Of a stretch of 64,000 nucleotides of DNA, positions 1 to 8,009 are shown one piece after another (within the stretch, counting starts at the first letter, position 1; each line of letters starts with the position of its first letter). Position numbers and translations under genes: made by a program. Under the pieces are notes generated by a model. That model was not told the DNA's origin. It saw only the letters and a list, made by a program, of their open reading frames with translations, and did no database searches. Origin of the DNA: Paraherbaspirillum soli (GTDB lineage: Bacteria; Pseudomonadota; Gammaproteobacteria; Burkholderiales; Burkholderiaceae_D); contig NZ_JBHSMT010000004.1 of the NCBI RefSeq assembly GCF_042654985.1, positions 44,352 through 108,351 on the forward strand. Direction: 5' to 3'.

Positions 1-1856
1 GTATACAGGCCGTAGCGATAGCTGCCGCCCGGGTGCTCCAGATCCAGCTCTTTATACTGCGGCAGTGCCTGCGCCGCGTTCAGCACCGCGGGCACGGCGT
101 CGGCGCTTGGCGCCTTGCGGAAGGCTGCGACTTGCGCCGCCAGTGCTTTCGTCTTGCTGTCGACGGCCGCCAGATAATGATGGTTGTTGTTGAAGCTGAG
201 CGCCAATGCACTCAGCAGCCAGATAAAGAACGCAATCGACAACAGGTGACCGCCCGTGCGCAACAAGCGAAAGCGCAATTCCCAGCGCATATTGGGCCGC
301 ACCAGATGCGACTCGGGAATGATCAACTGCTGGAACAAATTGTGCAGGAAATAGCTGCGGCCGGCGCCGCTGCCTGGCGCAGCATGGTCGTCGACCATGG
401 CCACATTGTTGGCCCTGGCCACCCCGCTGTGGAAGCGCTGAGACAGCGTGCTGCGATCGGCCGCCACCGTTTTTCCGGCCTGGGCCGCACTGGTGAAATA
501 GACGCCGCGCAAGGTGGTATGCAGCTGGGTGTTGTCGTAGCGCGAATCGAGAAACACCTGCTCCAGCAGCTGCGCCAGCGACACGGTCAGGCTGCGGAAT
601 TCCTGCGGCAATACATGCAGTTTCCGGCGCCGGAGGTATTCGTATTCTTCCACTATGCGTTGGTTCACCCCGCGCTCCAGGCGCTGCTCGAGCAATTGCA
701 ACTCCTGCTCGCAGCGTGTGCGCAGGCCATCCTGATCGAAGGCCAGCGTCTCTTTGCGGTAAGGCAGGGTAAAGCCCCATACCTGGGCGCGTTCAACCGC
801 GCTCAGCGTTTGGAAATACTCGGCAAAGCCGGACAACAGATCGAGCTTGGTCAGCACCACATACACCGGAAAGCGGATCCCGAGTTGGCTGCGCAGTTCG
901 GCCAGCCGGGCCCGCATCGCGGCCGCCAGCGCGGTACGTTGCACCGGCGATTTGCCGAGCAGGTCGGCGACGCTGACCGTCAGCAGCGCACCGTTGATCG
1001 GCGCCCGCGGCCGGTATTTGCGCAACTGTCCCAGAAAAACCCGCCACTCGGCGGCGTTGGCGGCCGCCAGCTCTGGCTTTGTCTGTTCGTCCTGCTCGGT
1101 ATAACGGCCGGCGGTATCGATCAGCACGCTGTCGTTGGTAAACCACCAGTTGCAATTCTCAGTGCCGTTTCTGGCCTTGATGACGCTGGCCCCCATTTGC
1201 TCGGCCAGCGGAAATTGCATGCCGGAGTTCAGGATGGCGCTGGTCTTGCCGGCGCCGGCGCTGCCTATCACCATATACCAAGGCAATTCATACAAGTAGC
1301 GCCTGCCCTCGAACAGTCGTCGCACGCCGCCGGTATTACGCATTTGCTTCAGTTGCTGCACCGCTGCCGCCACCGCCGAAACCACGGCCAGGATGCGAGC
1401 GTGTAGCGCTGCCGCCTGCCTGCCTGGCCGCTTGCTTTTGCCACGCAAGAATTTTCTCAGCAGGGCTTTATCGGCGCGTATTGCGTGCCACCGACGGTAC
1501 AAGTAAAAAGCGGCATAGCAGAGCACAACGGCGACAATCAGCAGCTCCCTCACCCACGCCGGCGCCAGTGGCTTCATCTCGCCGATCGTCAGCAACGGCC
1601 CGGCGTGCCACAGCAACAGGCACAGCGCGGCGATACCGACCAGGCTGACCGGCTTTTGCAGCAGCAAACACAGCAGCAAGGCCAGCAGCATGACGATTAC
1701 GGTGACGCGCATGGCGACGCCGGCCAATGGATGCAGGACGCCGAATCCCAGCAGCGGCCCGATGAACCAGACCGCCGCCGCCAGCAACACCAGAGCCAGC
1801 AGCGCCAGCATCCGGCGCGAAAAGAAAAAATCGACTACTTTTTGAAAATAAGACAT
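1..1856 (-). CDS. tssM: TssM/IcmF type VI secretion inner-membrane protein (partial, N-terminal part)
   Basis: An open frame from ATG at 1856 (MSYFQKVVDFFFSRR) runs off the left edge without a stop, giving 618 codons of a protein that is usually about 1100-1300 residues. Hydrophobic segments lie in the first 120 residues. A Walker A motif GSAGAGKTS and a Walker B-like VLIDTAGRY follow, as in the cytoplasmic IcmF NTPase domain, and a further hydrophobic stretch (LLSIAFFIWLLSALAL) lies near residue 570. TssM spans the inner membrane and, with TssL and TssJ, forms the T6SS membrane complex. It starts 12 nt after the tssL stop, so it is the distal gene of the operon here. The C-terminal periplasmic part is outside the window. 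Confidence 0.95.
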   Translation of the reverse strand, partial: MSYFQKVVDFFFSRRMLALLALVLLAAAVWFIGPLLGFGVLHPLAGVAMRVTVIVMLLALLLCLLLQKPVSLVGIAALCLLLWHAGPLLTIGEMKPLAPAWVRELLIVAVVLCYAAFYLYRRWHAIRADKALLRKFLRGKSKRPGRQAAALHARILAVVSAVAAAVQQLKQMRNTGGVRRLFEGRRYLYELPWYMVIGSAGAGKTSAILNSGMQFPLAEQMGASVIKARNGTENCNWWFTNDSVLIDTAGRYTEQDEQTKPELAAANAAEWRVFLGQLRKYRPRAPINGALLTVSVADLLGKSPVQRTALAAAMRARLAELRSQLGIRFPVYVVLTKLDLLSGFAEYFQTLSAVERAQVWGFTLPYRKETLAFDQDGLRTRCEQELQLLEQRLERGVNQRIVEEYEYLRRRKLHVLPQEFRSLTVSLAQLLEQVFLDSRYDNTQLHTTLRGVYFTSAAQAGKTVAADRSTLSQRFHSGVARANNVAMVDDHAAPGSGAGRSYFLHNLFQQLIIPESHLVRPNMRWELRFRLLRTGGHLLSIAFFIWLLSALALSFNNNHHYLAAVDSKTKALAAQVAAFRKAPSADAVPAVLNAAQALPQYKELDLEHPGGSYRYGLY

Positions 1857-1868
1857 GCCAGGTTCCTG

Positions 1869-3251
1869 TTACTGGGTGACGACGATTTCAACCCGGCGAT
1901 TGCGGGCGCGCTCCGCGGCCGTGGCATTGCCGGCCACCGGCAGCGAATCGCCGCGGCCCAGCGCTTCGATCCGGTTGCCGGGCGTACCGCGGCTTTGCAG
2001 GTATTGACCGACAAATGCCGCGCGCTTTTCCGACAGCACCTGGTTGTTGGGAAATTCAGCGGTGCGAATCGGTTGGCTGTCGGTGTGGCCGATGATGCGG
2101 ACGTGGCCGCCAACCCGCGCCACTTCGCGCGCCACCTTGTCCAGCGTCGGTTCGATCTCCGGGCGCACCTGGCTCCGGCCCGCCACGAACATGGTGTCGC
2201 CCTTGAAGGTCACGACACTGCGGCGGGCATCCTCGGCCACCGTCACCAGGCCGCGCGCAATTTCATCCTTGAGCAGGATCGCCAAGCGCACCTGCGGCAA
2301 CGGCTGCGCCGGCACCGAGACCGGCTCTTTGGCGATCGCCAGAATGCGCTGCTGCAGCGCATTGCTCATGTCCAGCAATTGATACTGGTACCAACAAAAC
2401 ACGCCGAACAGAATCAGCGCGAAAAATGAGGCGGTGGCCCACACCGGCACGCTGCGCAACAACGGCAGACGGCCGGCTCCCTCGCCGCGCCAGTGCGGCG
2501 ACAGTTCCGGCGGCACGGTTTCGCGCGCGTTGCCGATCAGCGTCAGCAGCCGCTGGCGAATCTGGTCGAGATGGCGGCGGCCGTCCTCGATCACACTATA
2601 ACGGCCCTCAAAACCGAGTCCGAGAATGCGGTAAAGGACTTCGAGCACGTCGAGGTATTCTTGCGGATCGGTCGCCATGCGGCCGATCAACAGGAAGAAT
2701 TTTTCGCCGCCATCGCTTTCGCCTTCGATCTCGATCAGCAGGCTTTTCATTGCCCACGCGCTGCCGCCACCCAAATTGTTGCGATTGGCGGCTTCATCCA
2801 ACGCGGTGCAAATGCAGAAGCGCACCGCGGCCATGTGCTTCCACGACAAGTCGGCCTTGTCGCACAGCGTTTGAAACGCTTTTATCTCGCGCACCAACAT
2901 CTCGCGCAGACAGTTCATTTCATCCAGATCCTTGACTTGCGCAGGCATCTCGGCCAGTGCGCGCAGCAGCGGCTGAGCCGCTTCCAGCAGCGGATTGGCG
3001 GCGGCGGCGACTTGCACCAGGCGCAGTTGCATGTCCGGCGGCGGATCGAAGCTGTCGATGTTGAGTACGACTTTCGGCTTGGGGGCCGCGGTGGCGTCAG
3101 GCGTCGGCTCTGGCAATGCTGCCGGCGGTGGTGCGGCTGCCGAGTCATGCGGCTGCGCTTCTGGGGGCACATTCATTGCAGCAACCGTCTCCATCATGAC
3201 CTTTTCCGGCGAATCCACGGACTTATTGTCTTTTGCGTCGGCATCGCTCAT
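1869..3251 (-). CDS. tssL: TssL (DotU) with C-terminal OmpA-like peptidoglycan-binding domain
   Basis: The protein has 460 residues. A Pro/Ala-rich N-terminal tail (1-65) is followed by a DotU-type domain (about 75-255), one membrane segment (about 270-288) and a periplasmic OmpA-like domain (about 345-460) with GHTDS near 388 and RNRRVE near 450. This is the evolved TssL layout, in which the anchor itself binds peptidoglycan; in many systems that role belongs to a separate protein. TssL links TssM and TssJ to the baseplate. The ATG overlaps the tssK stop by 4 nt (ATGA), which indicates translational coupling. Family assignment is firm; peptidoglycan binding is inferred from the motif. Confidence 0.95.
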   Translation of the reverse strand: MSDADAKDNKSVDSPEKVMMETVAAMNVPPEAQPHDSAAAPPPAALPEPTPDATAAPKPKVVLNIDSFDPPPDMQLRLVQVAAAANPLLEAAQPLLRALAEMPAQVKDLDEMNCLREMLVREIKAFQTLCDKADLSWKHMAAVRFCICTALDEAANRNNLGGGSAWAMKSLLIEIEGESDGGEKFFLLIGRMATDPQEYLDVLEVLYRILGLGFEGRYSVIEDGRRHLDQIRQRLLTLIGNARETVPPELSPHWRGEGAGRLPLLRSVPVWATASFFALILFGVFCWYQYQLLDMSNALQQRILAIAKEPVSVPAQPLPQVRLAILLKDEIARGLVTVAEDARRSVVTFKGDTMFVAGRSQVRPEIEPTLDKVAREVARVGGHVRIIGHTDSQPIRTAEFPNNQVLSEKRAAFVGQYLQSRGTPGNRIEALGRGDSLPVAGNATAAERARNRRVEIVVTQ

Positions 3252-4597
3252 TGATTACGCACTCCCCACAGTTCCAGCTTGAGTTCGGGGAATTTTCCGG
3301 CGATATGCATCGCCAGTCCGCCATGTTGCGCAATCTGGTCCCAGAACGGACCGCTGCGGGCCAGTTCGAAATAAACATAGCCGGCGTTGAACGGAATTTG
3401 CCGCGGCGGCACCGGCAGCGCCTGCAGCGTCAGGCCCGGCAAGTGCGAGCGGATCAATTCCGGCAGGCGCTGCGGCGGGCTGATCTTGGCTTGCGCGGCG
3501 AATTGCTGTTGCAGCACGTCGGCCGGCATTTGCGCACCGACCGCCAGCACCAGACTGCTGTAACCGGCCAGTTCGCTCGGCAACATGGACGCGGTGCGGA
3601 TGCCGTAGGCTTGCTCCTTCAGCGCAATCGGCTGCGCAGCGCGGATCAGGACCTGATGCAGCAGAAACGTGATGTCAGTCACCAAAGGGAAGATGCAGGA
3701 GTAGATATTGGCGTGATCGTAGCTCTTCACCACCAGCGGCCGGCGCGTCTGCGGCCGCACGAAAGTCGACAGTTCGCCGGCCAGCATGGTCAGTTGCCGA
3801 TACAGCTCGACCGGCGCGATGGCGCCGATTTTACTCATATGGTCCAGCAAGGGCTCATAGCGGTTCAGCATTTGCAGCAATAGGTAGTCGGCCACTTCGG
3901 CCCCGGCGCCGGCCTTGCCGTCACTGCCGGACAGGCGTGCAGCCAACGCCTCGGCCCGCAATTTGGTCAGTCCGTGCAACTCCGACACCCATTTGCGCAA
4001 CAAGCCATTGGCGCCATAACCGGTCACCGGCGGAATATGATCCTCGCCATGCAAAGTGACAGCGCCGTCAGCTTGCAGCGCCCTCACCCGCGTCAGCGCG
4101 ATCCCGATCCACGGCCCATTCAGCTCGCTCTCGGGCAGCAGCTGCAGTCGCAGGTGCGCCAGTTGCACCGGCTTCGGCCCCTGACCGATGGCATTGCTGT
4201 CTCGCAGCTCATGGTCGAATCCGAGATAGCGCGCCAGCGCCCTATCCCGCTGGTCGAAAGTGGTTTCTTCGGTATTGTCCAGGCGCAGCGGGGTTGCCAG
4301 ATAAATCACCTGATTCTGGTGTTCGGGAGCGATGGTGAGCGGCGGCGGCGGCGGCGTATGGCCTGGCACATCGAATGGCGTACCGTCGGGAAATATCCCG
4401 CTGCCGCTCTGGAATATCAATTTGCCGAGGGCGAGTGCGTCATGGTCGATTGCGTATTGGCTAAAGCCCCAGAAAAACGGGCTTAACGATTCCGCGCGCT
4501 TGTGTGCGAAATATTCGAGATAGCGCTCCTGCTGCTGAAACAATTGCGGACGCAAAAACAGGCCTTCGCTCCACACCACCTTGTTGTACCAACTCAT
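3248..4597 (-). CDS. tssK: TssK type VI secretion baseplate protein
   Basis: The 449-residue protein begins MSWYNKVVWSEGLFLRPQ, the characteristic TssK N-terminus. An in-frame upstream extension to 4732 is open but would lie inside tssJ, so the ATG at 4597 is chosen. TssK is a cytoplasmic trimeric adaptor connecting the baseplate to the TssJLM membrane complex. The gene starts 5 nt after the tssJ stop and overlaps tssL by 4 nt. Length and the conserved LFLRPQLFQQQERY and FVRPQTRRP segments fit the family throughout, and nothing suggests damage. Confidence 0.95.
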   Translation of the reverse strand: MSWYNKVVWSEGLFLRPQLFQQQERYLEYFAHKRAESLSPFFWGFSQYAIDHDALALGKLIFQSGSGIFPDGTPFDVPGHTPPPPPLTIAPEHQNQVIYLATPLRLDNTEETTFDQRDRALARYLGFDHELRDSNAIGQGPKPVQLAHLRLQLLPESELNGPWIGIALTRVRALQADGAVTLHGEDHIPPVTGYGANGLLRKWVSELHGLTKLRAEALAARLSGSDGKAGAGAEVADYLLLQMLNRYEPLLDHMSKIGAIAPVELYRQLTMLAGELSTFVRPQTRRPLVVKSYDHANIYSCIFPLVTDITFLLHQVLIRAAQPIALKEQAYGIRTASMLPSELAGYSSLVLAVGAQMPADVLQQQFAAQAKISPPQRLPELIRSHLPGLTLQALPVPPRQIPFNAGYVYFELARSGPFWDQIAQHGGLAMHIAGKFPELKLELWGVRNQ

Positions 4598-4602
4598 CTT
4601 GA

Positions 4603-5154
4603 TTAATCCAGTTCTGTGATCGAAATTGTTTGCTGATCGAGATAGATCTTCAGCTTTGCCTTGTCTGCCGGGATCGCTGCGCGGTACCAGGCAGCGTCCG
4701 GCGCAGCGGGCAACTTGTAGGTAGCGCGCCAAACCGATTTGCCCAAATCGCGGAAACCGGCGAGGACTCCGATGGTGGTGGCTTGCGGATGCGATTTGCG
4801 GCGGATGGTCTGCTTGTCGCCGGGACGCAGGATGAATTCATCGGTGACCAGCGCATCGGCGCCCAGCACCTTCACGCCATCGTCCTGCAGCGAAAAAAAG
4901 TCCGCCGAATCGAAAGTGGCGGGAGATTTCAGTTCAATCACCCGCACCATGATCGGCGCCGGCCGCCCCTGCTGATCCGGGTTGACCGCGGCGCTGACCT
5001 CGATCTGAAATTCCAGCCTGGTTTGTTCCTTGATCGGCGGCGCGGTGCTGCAGGCCGCCGCTGTGCAGGCGAGCAGTCCAGCGGCAAACATTTTTGCCGC
5101 GACGGAGCGGCAAGCAGGTGGAAGAAAAGAATCTGAATGCATTTGTGCTGACAT
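4603..5154 (-). CDS. tssJ: TssJ type VI secretion outer-membrane lipoprotein
   Basis: The protein has 183 residues with a lipoprotein signal: a hydrophobic FAAGLLACTAAAC segment ending in a lipobox cysteine near residue 35, then the TssJ beta-sandwich. Typical stretches are FEIQIEVSAAVNPDQQGRP-like near 50 and KPGD-type FILRPGDKQTI near 105. TssJ is anchored in the inner leaflet of the outer membrane and binds the periplasmic part of TssM. Three nearby starts (5154, an ATG 4 codons later, and an ATG directly before the hydrophobic segment) are all possible, and none has a clear ribosome-binding site. It is separated from hcp by a 150-nt gap with two hairpins. Confidence 0.9.
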   Translation of the reverse strand: MSAQMHSDSFLPPACRSVAAKMFAAGLLACTAAACSTAPPIKEQTRLEFQIEVSAAVNPDQQGRPAPIMVRVIELKSPATFDSADFFSLQDDGVKVLGADALVTDEFILRPGDKQTIRRKSHPQATTIGVLAGFRDLGKSVWRATYKLPAAPDAAWYRAAIPADKAKLKIYLDQQTISITELD

Positions 5155-5223
5155 TGGTGCGGCATGGGAGGCTAAGCAGATTGCCCTGGGAAAATCGGAT
5201 CGCTTTGGTCGGCTGCTCGGAAA

Positions 5224-5297
5224 CCCTGCCGGAAAATACGCGGCAGGGCCATGGACCGGAAAGATTGCCGGCTGAATTTGGAACCACCAGCCGGCAA
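5224..5297 (-). terminator. Two consecutive hairpins between hcp and tssJ
   Basis: Just downstream of the hcp stop the minus-strand RNA can form a 10-bp stem (arms 5288-5297 and 5265-5274, loop 13) followed by an 8-bp stem (arms 5241-5248 and 5224-5231, loop 9). Both stems are perfect. The first is followed only by TCTTTCC, a weak U-tract, so these look more like an attenuator or an RNA-stabilising 3' end than a full terminator. They would let hcp, needed in large amounts, be expressed above the downstream tssJKLM genes. The hairpins are seen; the role is inferred. Confidence 0.5.
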
Positions 5298-5308
5298 GAC
5301 TGCGGGAT

Positions 5309-5788
5309 TTAAGCGACGTTCTTTTTGATATCGAAAGTTGCCGTGATCGCCCCGCCGCTTCCGCCTTGTGCGTTTTGCACGATGTATTCGTGCTTCAGGC
5401 GGGAGAAGGACAGGGACACTCTTTCAAGCGGACGTTCATCAGTCGCACTGGCGCTTGGCGTTACCTCGGTGACCAACACGTCACTCATCGTGATCTTCAG
5501 GTATTCCAGCGGATTGCCGCCCGCCTTGCGCACCACCAGAACGGCCTGATCGATGTGCTTGCCGTTCAGGCAGTACTGAATCAGGTTAGGGCTGGCACGA
5601 TCAATGAAGTGATCGAATTGCAGATCGTCGACGCTTGCTTTGCCGGCACCACCGCCGGAACCCGCATGCATATTCGATTGTTGTGAAACCCTCCAAGCCC
5701 AACTCAATACTTCGATCTCGGATTTGTGGCTGTTGTCCTGCGACTCGCCATCGATGCCATTAATCTTGATGAACATATCTTGTGCCAT
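5309..5788 (-). CDS. hcp: Hcp/TssD type VI secretion tube protein
   Basis: The 159-residue protein begins MAQDMFIKINGIDGESQD and continues with EIEVLSWAWRVSQQSN, the typical Hcp1 pattern. Hcp forms hexameric rings that stack into the secreted inner tube and can carry small effectors in the lumen. A clear ribosome-binding site (AAGGAG) lies 8 nt before the ATG. The gene has its own AT-rich leader with a possible promoter (5832-5860) and two hairpins after its stop, consistent with expression partly independent of its neighbours. It follows the effector/immunity block directly. Confidence 0.97.
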   Translation of the reverse strand: MAQDMFIKINGIDGESQDNSHKSEIEVLSWAWRVSQQSNMHAGSGGGAGKASVDDLQFDHFIDRASPNLIQYCLNGKHIDQAVLVVRKAGGNPLEYLKITMSDVLVTEVTPSASATDERPLERVSLSFSRLKHEYIVQNAQGGSGGAITATFDIKKNVA

Positions 5789-5831
5789 GTATTACTCCTT
5801 ACTTTTTGGTTAATAACTGCTGGGTACTACA

Positions 5832-5860
5832 TTTAAAGATTGTTATTTTTTGAATTTCAA
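5832..5860 (-). promoter_or_regulatory. Possible sigma-70-type promoter of hcp
   Basis: On the minus strand a TTGAAA box (5855-5860) and a TTTAAA box (5832-5837) are 17 nt apart, about 45 nt upstream of the hcp ATG. The -35 box overlaps a small palindrome, ATTTCATTGAAAT. The area is very AT-rich, so such matches arise easily by chance and this is only a candidate. Confidence 0.3.
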
Positions 5861-5943
5861 TGAAATCTATAAAGTATTTAAAATATAAAAAATAACTTCA
5901 TTCTTTTCATTCAATATACCTAACTTCATAATCTTCGATTAAT

Positions 5944-6378
5944 TCATATACTTACCCTAATCGCACTAAAGAAAAAATCATTAAAGAAAAAAATAATTTT
6001 ATCTTTTCCTTTAATATAAATATCATTCATATTTGTGATATTTGAGCATTTCATTTTTATTGTTGCAATTTGCTTTGGCAAATGTAAATTCCGAGGATTC
6101 ATACGGTAGCTATAATCAAAATATTTTCTTGCATCTTCGATATTTTCCTCAAATTTTGGCTTCAAACATGTTTCACCATTAAAATCAACACTGTCAGGTG
6201 TAATTATGAGGTAACTGCCTACCATTTGTTTCGCCTGTACAAAGCTTAATGAAGTCGTTGGTGTCGCATCCATCAAAGCAATCACCTTCCAATATCCAAA
6301 AATATTCGAATGTAAAGTTTCCGCAAAAGCAGCTGGCGACACCAGTAAAGTGAAAAGAAAAGTAATGATTAATTTCAT
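5944..6378 (-). CDS. Secreted small protein, candidate immunity protein for the GH24 effector
   Basis: The protein has 144 residues with a clean Sec signal peptide (MKLIITFLFTLLVSPAAFA, cleavage after about 19). The mature part has two cysteines (near 71 and 112) that could form a disulfide, and a YWKVIALMD-like start. I do not recognise a named family with certainty. It starts 13 nt after the muramidase stop with a good ribosome-binding site (AAGGAATTGCG before ATG). A periplasmic protein immediately after a cell-wall hydrolase gene inside a T6SS operon is the usual position for the cognate immunity protein. The function is therefore inferred from location and export signal, not homology. 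The gene is markedly AT-rich compared with the tss genes. Confidence 0.75.
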   Translation of the reverse strand: MKLIITFLFTLLVSPAAFAETLHSNIFGYWKVIALMDATPTTSLSFVQAKQMVGSYLIITPDSVDFNGETCLKPKFEENIEDARKYFDYSYRMNPRNLHLPKQIATIKMKCSNITNMNDIYIKGKDKIIFFFNDFFFSAIRVSI

Positions 6379-6391
6379 CGCAATTCCTTGC

Positions 6392-6883
6392 TTAAGGCAT
6401 TCTAAATGGGGCAGTTTCTGCTTGCCTTCTAATAACTAGCCCAGGCATCAATACACTCTTCCCACCCTGCGTCGAGTAGATTCTGGAATTCATCTCGTCA
6501 ATCGCCCCTTGAAAATCACCATTATTAATAAATTCATATGTCCTCGCCGCCCCTCCTGCTCCTCTGTTATACGTATAGCTGACGAGCGCATCAAACTGAG
6601 CTTGATTAAGTGGGTAAGTGACATTTCTATGAATTGCACGCTCAAACTCAGTCAATTTCCGCTCGAGAGAATGTTCAATCATTGACATGGGTACGGTAGT
6701 ACGCAGTTCGCTTACAGTACAAAGTCTACGAGGCTGAATTAATGTTCCATAACCATAAGTACAATTACCTTTATTTCTTCCACCATCGTTGTAATATTTG
6801 GTGCGCAATGCCTCTGTGTTCCGAAGATGCACGCGCCCAGCAGAGCTCATTCTCATATGGCTATTTGGATTAGAAATTGTCAC
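6392..6883 (-). CDS. GH24-type muramidase, candidate T6SS effector
   Basis: With a GTG start at 6883 (AGGAG 9 nt upstream) the protein has 163 residues. An upstream GTG at 6931 gives 179 residues but lacks a ribosome-binding site. The catalytic pattern of T4/P22-type lysozymes is visible: Glu24, then eight residues, Asp33, and Thr42 in CTYGYGT. The family's second half follows: LNQAQFDALVSYTYNRG, then GLVIRRQAE near the C-terminus. It lacks a signal peptide, as expected of a cargo delivered by T6SS rather than by Sec, and no holin or spanin genes are nearby, so a phage endolysin is less likely. It would cleave the glycan strands of rival peptidoglycan. Effector status is inferred from position between tssC and hcp. 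Confidence 0.85.
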   Translation of the reverse strand: MTISNPNSHMRMSSAGRVHLRNTEALRTKYYNDGGRNKGNCTYGYGTLIQPRRLCTVSELRTTVPMSMIEHSLERKLTEFERAIHRNVTYPLNQAQFDALVSYTYNRGAGGAARTYEFINNGDFQGAIDEMNSRIYSTQGGKSVLMPGLVIRRQAETAPFRMP

Positions 6884-6980
6884 TTCAGAAATCTCCTCAC
6901 AAGCAATAACAGTACTAAAATAAAAAATCACCTACATAGCAGTAATAAATAATTTTTTAAAATCGTCATCAATTGCATTT

Positions 6981-7448
6981 TCACTTCTCATTCTTCTCGA
7001 TTATTTTATAGCTGCCAATATCAATTAATTTTATAGAAATATTATGTACTTTATCTATTTGATCATGCTCGAGCAATGCTTTTAATTTTACATACGTAGA
7101 CTTTCCTATTTTTTTACAATCTACAGATTTAAAATAATATTGCGCATGATCGTCATTTAATTCTGGAAATGCCAATGTTTTTATTAATTCTGATTTTTTC
7201 TCTTGAGTAGGATTAGTGATCCATTGGACATATATCTCACTACCAGCTCCATCATAAACATCACCAATTATCAATCTATAATATCCATTCTTATTTCCAT
7301 ATTGCCAATTCCCGCAATTCCTCACAATTCGCATTTCAATTGGAAGTTTCTCAGCTTTACTTAGCAGAGAGGATGTTATTTCTGCGTTTGAATAATCAAA
7401 AAAGCAGAAAATAAATATTAATAAAATATACCTTTTAACATCACTCAT
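6981..7448 (-). CDS. Secreted hypothetical protein in the T6SS cargo block
   Basis: The protein has 155 residues with an N-terminal hydrophobic signal (YILLIFIFCFFDYSNA) and a Lys-rich mature domain containing NCGNWQYGNKNGYYRL and SEIYVQWITNP. Two cysteines (near 45 and 110) could pair. I do not recognise the family. Its place between the STY0301-type gene and the GH24 muramidase suggests a periplasmic immunity or accessory protein, either a second partner for the amidase-like effector or one for the muramidase. The ATG overlaps the stop of a 39-codon frame (ATGA at 7445-7448). It is very AT-rich. Confidence 0.7.
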   Translation of the reverse strand: MSDVKRYILLIFIFCFFDYSNAEITSSLLSKAEKLPIEMRIVRNCGNWQYGNKNGYYRLIIGDVYDGAGSEIYVQWITNPTQEKKSELIKTLAFPELNDDHAQYYFKSVDCKKIGKSTYVKLKALLEHDQIDKVHNISIKLIDIGSYKIIEKNEK

Positions 7449-7564
7449 TTACCTTCCCAATTTCTAATTTCCAAGAAGTCACGATTGACACCGTCCGTAA
7501 GCGGTGAGATTGCACTAAGGCACATCACCAAACAGCGCAAGCCGTACCAGTCACGCGAATTCAT
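7445..7564 (-). CDS. Possible 39-residue ORF coupled to the downstream secreted protein
   Basis: A short frame begins MNSRDWYGLRCLVMCLSA at 7564, 16 nt after the STY0301-type stop, and ends with a TGA that overlaps the next ATG by 4 nt. It fills the only gap in an otherwise tightly packed gene block. There is no convincing ribosome-binding site. It could be a coupling peptide, a remnant of a lost gene, or chance. It is reported because stop/start overlap of this kind is otherwise used by real genes here. Confidence 0.25.
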   Translation of the reverse strand: MNSRDWYGLRCLVMCLSAISPLTDGVNRDFLEIRNWEGK

Positions 7565-7580
7565 TGTCAGAATCAAAGAA

Positions 7581-8000
7581 TTAACGACAATTGATCGCCA
7601 ACAATTTCTTTTCTTTGTAGCTAACGATGCATTCCTTTGTTTTCTCTGGAATAACCTTCGAGAGCAAGGCAATGTTTCCTTCGTAATCACAATTCAGCCA
7701 TTTCCCTTTTGGATAGCCACCCTCGAATTTCCACGTCACACGCGATCCCACTTTACTTTCAGCATTGGAATATGGCTTAAGAAAGGCTTGCTCTTCTGCC
7801 GGCCCGTCAGAAAACCCTGCGGCTACCAAAGCCAGTTTTCCATTTTGAAAAAAAGGTTTCCATTGATCTAACTGAGACGTCATCTTGATACTTGTCATAT
7901 CCAATTCAATTTCTGCAGGACATGACAATGTCTCCGCATTCACTAAAGCCGCATAAGGGAAAAAGCTCAAATACAGTGCAATATTTATGATCTTTGACAT
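7581..8000 (-). CDS. STY0301-type secreted protein, candidate immunity protein
   Basis: The protein has 139 residues with a signal peptide (MSKIINIALYLSFFPYAALVNA). The mature part has the pattern I associate with the STY0301 family: LSCPAEIEL at the start, FSDGPAEEQAFLKPY in the middle, then WKFEGGYPKGKWLNCDYEG and a C-terminal cysteine pair. The family's founder is a gene of the Salmonella SPI-6 T6SS region, which agrees with this context. It begins 9 nt after the BPSL0067-type gene with AAAGG upstream, so the two form an effector/immunity pair by position. The binding partner is inferred. Confidence 0.75.
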   Translation of the reverse strand: MSKIINIALYLSFFPYAALVNAETLSCPAEIELDMTSIKMTSQLDQWKPFFQNGKLALVAAGFSDGPAEEQAFLKPYSNAESKVGSRVTWKFEGGYPKGKWLNCDYEGNIALLSKVIPEKTKECIVSYKEKKLLAINCR

Positions 8001-8009
8001 AGATAACCT

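Noticed and set aside
33..1406. 457-codon plus-strand frame and 242-codon minus-strand frame near the left edge
   Set aside because: Both are shadows of tssM, whose true frame has the Walker motifs and membrane segments and runs off the window edge.
7485..7871. 128-codon plus-strand frame in the T6SS cargo block
   Set aside because: It is opposite the STY0301-type gene, which has a signal peptide, ribosome-binding site and family motifs; the plus frame has none.
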